This document shows, piece after piece, positions 60,641-64,000 of a stretch of 64,000 nucleotides of DNA (position 1 is the stretch's first letter; every line of letters starts with the position of its first letter). The stretch spans positions 51,027 through 115,026 of the forward strand of contig JAYVZE010000227.1 of NCBI GenBank assembly GCA_043783625.1, in the 5' to 3' direction. The notes below the pieces were generated by a model, which worked only from the letters and a program-made list of their open reading frames with translations, did not search any database and was not told where the DNA came from. The translations under genes and the position numbers were made by a program. Origin of the DNA: JAFDVL01 sp043783625 (GTDB lineage: Bacteria; Acidobacteriota; Blastocatellia; RBC074).

Positions 60641-61606
60641 ATGCTTTTTCCCGGATTTATTGATCTTCAGGTGAACGGTTTTGCCGGCGTAGATTTCAAC
60701 GAACCCTGCACGCCGGAGCAATTACAGCACGCGATTGATGCACAACGCGCTTGCGGTGTAACACAATTTCTGCCGACGATAATTACTTCTTCTTCGGAAC
60801 ATTTTGCAAGTTGCGCACGTGCGATTGTGAGCTTCTCTGATCCGGCAATTGTCGGCATTCACATGGAAGGCCCGTATATCTCACCTGAAGATGGTCCGCG
60901 CGGCGCACATCCACAGGCGAATGTTTATGATGCTTCCATCGAAGATTTTAAATTACGACAAGATGCCGCCAATGGCAAAATCATTTTGGTCACGCTCGCG
61001 CCTGAAGTGCCGAACGCAATTACGCTGATTGAATATCTGGTCGCAAACAATATCAAAGTTGCGATTGGACACACTGCTGCTTCGCCTGAACAAATTCGTG
61101 CTGCGGTCAAAGCCGGAGCGACGCTTTCGACACATTTGGGAAATGGTTGCGCGAACCTGCTTCCGCGTCATCCAAACTTTATTTGGGAACAGCTTGCGGC
61201 AGATGAATTATTCGCCAGCTTCATCGTGGACGGACATCATTTGCCTGCCGCGACAGTAAAATCAATGGTGCGAGCGAAAACTCCTGCACGCACAATTTTA
61301 GTTACAGATGCGATTGCCGCTGCCGGATGTGCGCCGGGAATTTATCACTTCAGCGGAATGGAAATTGAGCTGAGTCCGAACGGACGCGTAGCTGTGCCGG
61401 GCGCACCAAATCTTGCCGGATCATCGCTGGCAATGAATGATGCCGTAGCGAATACGGTGAAATTTACCGGATTAAAACTTGATGATGTGTTGCCCATGGC
61501 TTCGACGCTACCAGCACAATATTTAGGCATTGAACCGCTCGGCAAAGTTATTGCTGATTGGGATGAAGCACATTATTCTTTGTCAGTGAAAAATGTAAAT
61601 TTGTGA
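60641..61606 (+). CDS. nagA: N-acetylglucosamine-6-phosphate deacetylase
   Basis: 321 residues. It hydrolyses GlcNAc-6-P to glucosamine-6-P, the substrate of NagB. Signatures: LFPGFIDLQVNGFAGVDFNE, GIHMEGPYISPEDGPRGAH (metal glutamate), AIGHTAASPEQI and LSTHLGNGCANLL (histidines), and LVTDAIAAAG (catalytic aspartate). The N-terminal beta-sandwich of long NagA proteins is largely absent; the protein begins at the barrel strand PGFIDLQVNG. Its start lies next to the repeat block and I see no upstream in-frame start. Confidence 0.9.
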   Translation: MLFPGFIDLQVNGFAGVDFNEPCTPEQLQHAIDAQRACGVTQFLPTIITSSSEHFASCARAIVSFSDPAIVGIHMEGPYISPEDGPRGAHPQANVYDASIEDFKLRQDAANGKIILVTLAPEVPNAITLIEYLVANNIKVAIGHTAASPEQIRAAVKAGATLSTHLGNGCANLLPRHPNFIWEQLAADELFASFIVDGHHLPAATVKSMVRAKTPARTILVTDAIAAAGCAPGIYHFSGMEIELSPNGRVAVPGAPNLAGSSLAMNDAVANTVKFTGLKLDDVLPMASTLPAQYLGIEPLGKVIADWDEAHYSLSVKNVNL

Positions 61607-61615
61607 TTACTTGCT

Positions 61616-61715
61616 GGGAGCGCTCGCATCCTGCGGGCGAGCCTCACGCAGGGATCACTTTTCATCGCAGCTAACTTGCTCGCCACGGTTTCGCCCGCAG
61701 GATGCGGGCGCTCCC
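61616..61715. repeat. Inverted repeat (GGGAGCG...CCTGCGGGCG) between nagA and MFS gene
   Basis: Arms 61616-61643 and 61687-61715 are near reverse complements (about 24 of 26 core bases), with a ~43-bp loop. The GC-rich arm GCATCCTGCGGGCGA looks like a dispersed repeat. It occupies most of the leader of the following gene. Confidence 0.8.
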
Positions 61716-61739
61716 GGTAAAGGCACTCCCGGAAAAATT

Positions 61740-63008
61740 ATGAAAAAACGCCCTATCAAACATTTGCGCTGGTACATTGCAATTCTGATTTGCTTTGCTT
61801 CGGAATTAAATTACATGGATCGCAATACGTTGTCCGTGCTGAAGAAGACAATTCAAGACGCCTTACATTTTGACGATAGCGGTTATGCGTTAATTACTGC
61901 TACGTTTTTATGGACGTACGCGATTGCGTATGTAATTAGTGGTCGGATCGTAGATCGTTTAGGTTCGCGTAAAAGTTTTTTGATTTTTGTTTCAGGTTGG
62001 TCAATCGCAAATATGTTGCACGCGTTGGCGACAGGTGTTGGCAGTTTTCAATTTTTTCGTGGACTTCTGGCGACGATGGAGCCTGCTAGTTTTCCGGCGG
62101 GAATCAAAGCTGTTTCTGAATGGTTTCCGATGCGCGAACGAGCGTTGGCGGTTGGAATTTTTAATGCCGGGACAGCACTTGGGAATACGCTGGCCGTGCC
62201 TGTGGCGGCAGGTATTGCGGGGTATTATGGATGGCAAGCTGCGTTTGTTTTTACGGGTGCAATAGGTTTTGTCTGGGTCGCAATTTGGTACTTTGCTTAT
62301 CAGTTACCGCAAGATCATACGCGTATTTCTGAGGAAGAAAAACAATTGATTTTGGAAGGCAGAGAAGCAGAAGATGAGGCGGGCGGTGAGAAACCGTCGT
62401 TTTCGGAATTACTGAAAATGCCTGCGACGTGGGGCTGTGCGCTGGCACGTATGTTGACCGATCCGATTTCGTATTTTCTATTCTTTTGGACGCCGAGTTA
62501 TTTGCAAACCGAACGCGGTTTTGACTTGAAGAGCGTTGGGATGTATGCGTGGATTCCATTTGCCGCATTGACGCTCGGTAATTTATTCAGCGGAGCCATG
62601 CCGCGATTTTTAATTAGTCGTGGCTGGACGCTGAACAAAGCGCGCAAAGGCACGATGCTGGGAGTTTCGCTCTCAATGCTGGTGCTTTGTTTTTTGGTGA
62701 CGCAAGCAACTACGCCTGTGATGGCAGTATTAATTTTAGCAGCAGTGATGTTTGGACATGCGGCGTGGGGAAATATTACGCTTCCCGCTGAGGTATTTCA
62801 CAAAAATGCGGTCGGAACTGTCACCGGACTGGGCGGATTTTTGGGCGGCATCGCGGGCGGCATCACACAACTTGTGATTGCCGGAGTCGTCAAAGATCAC
62901 GGCTACGCGCCAATCTTTGCGGTGTGTTCGGTGATGTATTTACTCGCGCTGGCAGGCGTTCATTTTTTGATTGGAGACTTGGGTGTGATTCGCCGGGTGA
63001 GGGCTTAA
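61740..63008 (+). CDS. MFS transporter, hexuronate/anion:cation symporter-like (ACS family)
   Basis: About 422 residues from ATG at 61740; a longer frame from 61611 translates the inverted repeat and is rejected. Twelve membrane helices. ELNYMDRNTLSVLKK in the first loop matches the D-R motif (N-Y-x-D-R) of ExuT/GudP-type hexuronate transporters. RGLLATMEPASFPAGIKAVS and MRERALAVGIFNAGTALGNT fit the same family. Together with altronate dehydratase and the FCD regulator it suggests uptake of hexuronates or similar sugar acids. Confidence 0.85.
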   Translation: MKKRPIKHLRWYIAILICFASELNYMDRNTLSVLKKTIQDALHFDDSGYALITATFLWTYAIAYVISGRIVDRLGSRKSFLIFVSGWSIANMLHALATGVGSFQFFRGLLATMEPASFPAGIKAVSEWFPMRERALAVGIFNAGTALGNTLAVPVAAGIAGYYGWQAAFVFTGAIGFVWVAIWYFAYQLPQDHTRISEEEKQLILEGREAEDEAGGEKPSFSELLKMPATWGCALARMLTDPISYFLFFWTPSYLQTERGFDLKSVGMYAWIPFAALTLGNLFSGAMPRFLISRGWTLNKARKGTMLGVSLSMLVLCFLVTQATTPVMAVLILAAVMFGHAAWGNITLPAEVFHKNAVGTVTGLGGFLGGIAGGITQLVIAGVVKDHGYAPIFAVCSVMYLLALAGVHFLIGDLGVIRRVRA

Positions 63009-63017
63009 GAAAAAAAA

Positions 63018-63085
63018 TAAAACAGGCTGTTAGCCTGTTTCATTTTTAGTAATGCGCCAGCGAAACAGGCTAACAGCCTGTTTTA
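63018..63085. terminator. 24-bp perfect inverted repeat between convergent MFS and FCD regulator genes
   Basis: Arms 63018-63041 and 63062-63085 are exact reverse complements, and each arm is itself palindromic (AACAGGCT-GTT-AGCCTGTT), with T/A runs at the outer ends. It probably terminates both genes. Confidence 0.75.
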
Positions 63086-63089
63086 CACT

Positions 63090-63839
63090 TTACTTCACAC
63101 GCGGCTTTTTACTTTTCTTAGCAGGACTATTGAAATCTTTTTCCCAGGAATTTTCTGCCGCTACCAAATGTGCGGTGAGTAATTCTTTGGCGCGGCGGGC
63201 TTCTCCGTTTTTGACAGCCTGATAAATTTGTTCGTGCCATTCGATAGCAGCTTCTTTGTCGCTGGCACGAGCGATGGATTCGCGGCGGACTTGTAACAGT
63301 AAAGCCGCCACTGTCGTCATCACTCCGCTCATAACTTTATTACCTGCCGCTGCCGCTAAAGCCTGATGAAAGGCTACGTCATGTTTGAGATATTTTTCAG
63401 GATCATTGAGGGCTTTGCGCATTCCTTCAATTTCAGCCGCAATGACTTTTAAATGCTCAGGCGTCGCGCGTTCTGCTGCCAGTTCAACCAATCCGGTTTC
63501 AATAATGCGGCGTGCCTCGAAGAGTTCAGGCGTCGCTGTTTTATGAATCAGGGTCATGAATTCCATCGGCTCGGCAAAAATTTCCGGTAACGATTCGGCG
63601 ATATAGGTTCCGGCCCCCGGCTTGGCGCGGATGATTCCCATCAGTGAAAGAGCCTTGAGTGCAGTGCGCAGGGAAGGCCGGCTAATGCTGAGCATCTCAG
63701 CTAATTCACGTTCGGGTGGCAGACGGCTGCCGGCTTTTAATTCACCTTGCTGGAGCAATTCTTTGATGCGCTGAACCACAAGTTCAGTAATACCAGAACG
63801 ATCAATGGGGGCGAGAGAGCGACTGAATTGGATAGACAT
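63090..63839 (-). CDS. FCD-domain GntR-family regulator (FadR/UxuR subfamily)
   Basis: 249 residues. The GntR winged helix is at about 15-85 (GELKAGSRLPPERELAEMLS, SRPSLRTALKALSLMGIIRA, PGAGTYIAES). The C-terminal FCD helical domain carries metal/ligand histidines (EAEKYLKHDVAFHQALAAAA and ATREWHEQIYQAV-like segments). FCD regulators of uronate pathways (UxuR/ExuR) repress transport and dehydratase genes until a sugar acid binds. Its own upstream region has TGGT-N3-ACCA, and the same site precedes the altronate-dehydratase operon. Confidence 0.88.
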   Translation of the reverse strand: MSIQFSRSLAPIDRSGITELVVQRIKELLQQGELKAGSRLPPERELAEMLSISRPSLRTALKALSLMGIIRAKPGAGTYIAESLPEIFAEPMEFMTLIHKTATPELFEARRIIETGLVELAAERATPEHLKVIAAEIEGMRKALNDPEKYLKHDVAFHQALAAAAGNKVMSGVMTTVAALLLQVRRESIARASDKEAAIEWHEQIYQAVKNGEARRAKELLTAHLVAAENSWEKDFNSPAKKSKKPRVK

Positions 63840-63862
63840 AATTGGTTTGGATACCTGTATAA

Positions 63863-63873
63863 TGGTAAGACCA
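63863..63873. promoter_or_regulatory. GntR/FadR-type operator TGGT-N3-ACCA before the FCD regulator
   Basis: TGGTAAGACCA lies 24 bp upstream of the regulator start codon, overlapping a TATAAT-like element, so it can repress the regulator's own gene. It matches the operator upstream of the operon at 51848-51858. Confidence 0.6.
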
Positions 63874-63928
63874 AGCCACTTTAGAATTACTTGAGGGTGA
63901 AGTCAATACACAAGTGTGAAATTCACAA

Positions 63929-64000
63929 TGCAGAAGCCCGCACGAAGTAAGGGTGCTCTCTCAAATGTGAAGGTGCCCTTACTTCGTGCGGGCTTCTGCA
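63929..64000. repeat. REP/MITE-like inverted repeat, copy 2 (reaches the window end)
   Basis: Arms 63929-63953 and 63976-64000 (TGCAGAAGCCCGCACGAAGT type) are reverse complements. They match the arms at 46555-46668, including the inner AATGTGAAG before the right arm. It lies upstream of the FCD regulator and may continue past base 64000. Confidence 0.85.

Noticed and set aside
1..64000. Prophage or transposase-carrying insertion sequence
   Set aside because: No integrase, transposase or phage structural gene is visible on either strand.

Overview
The window looks like chromosome from a member of the Acidobacteriota, most likely class Blastocatellia. This is inferred. The support is a secreted protein ending in a TIGR03437-type domain (an acidobacterial hallmark), a DUF6807 protein beside a Tat-exported Gfo/Idh/MocA oxidoreductase, several long Sec-exported proteins without known function, and moderate base composition. 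There is no rRNA, no phage, no insertion sequence with a transposase and no CRISPR array; one tRNA gene is present.

Layout. 0-8.3 kb: tail of a probable murQ, an APC permease with a UspA-like tail, a glutaredoxin, an OmpR-type regulator, a small exported protein, a matrixin-like secreted metalloprotease and an exported protein. 8.3-15.9 kb: an Rhs/YD-repeat toxin-type locus (2032-residue Rhs protein, putative immunity lipoprotein, orphan Rhs core fragment) bracketed by about 53 bp direct repeats. 15.9-21.5 kb: a GH18/NodB/GT2 fusion, a monohaem c-type cytochrome and a toxin-antitoxin pair whose PIN toxin is frameshifted. 21.5-23 kb: a cupin-DUF2249 gene and a 33-residue peptide gene diverging from a Crp/Fnr gene that carries an in-frame stop; an FNR-like palindrome lies between them. 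23-34 kb: fabI, an MFS permease, selA, a HEAT-repeat protein, a CAU tRNA, lpdA, a 2-oxoacid dehydrogenase E2, an Rpn-type nuclease, lipB and a dicarboxylate symporter. 34-47 kb: an S9 peptidase, exported proteins, a GntR/YtrA regulator with two small membrane proteins, pilT with a zinc-ribbon/receiver protein, a glcD-like oxidase, a site-2 protease, and a divergent zinc-ribbon/PD-(D/E)XK pair. 46.7-51.7 kb: a carbohydrate-acid operon (oxidoreductase, DUF6807, altronate dehydratase, MBL hydrolase). 51.9-60.5 kb: a complete kdp potassium-ATPase locus with KdpD split into two proteins at opposite ends, led by nagB. 60.6-64 kb: nagA, a hexuronate-type MFS transporter and an FCD-type GntR regulator.

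How they work together. The FCD regulator has a palindrome TGGT-N3-ACCA before its own gene. The only other copy I found lies just upstream of a TTGACA-17-TAAAGT promoter for the oxidoreductase/altronate dehydratase operon, 12 kb away, so one regulon is likely. lpdA, E2 and lipB form a lipoate-dependent dehydrogenase cluster. nagB, nagA and the murQ tail point to amino-sugar recycling.

The most unusual non-coding feature is a set of 7-bp-periodic repeat blocks with different unit sequences at seven junctions. Most end within a few tens of bases of a start codon, and several form inverted pairs. Several long near-perfect inverted repeats also lie between genes; one family, seen twice, supplies the last codons of a nuclease-like gene.
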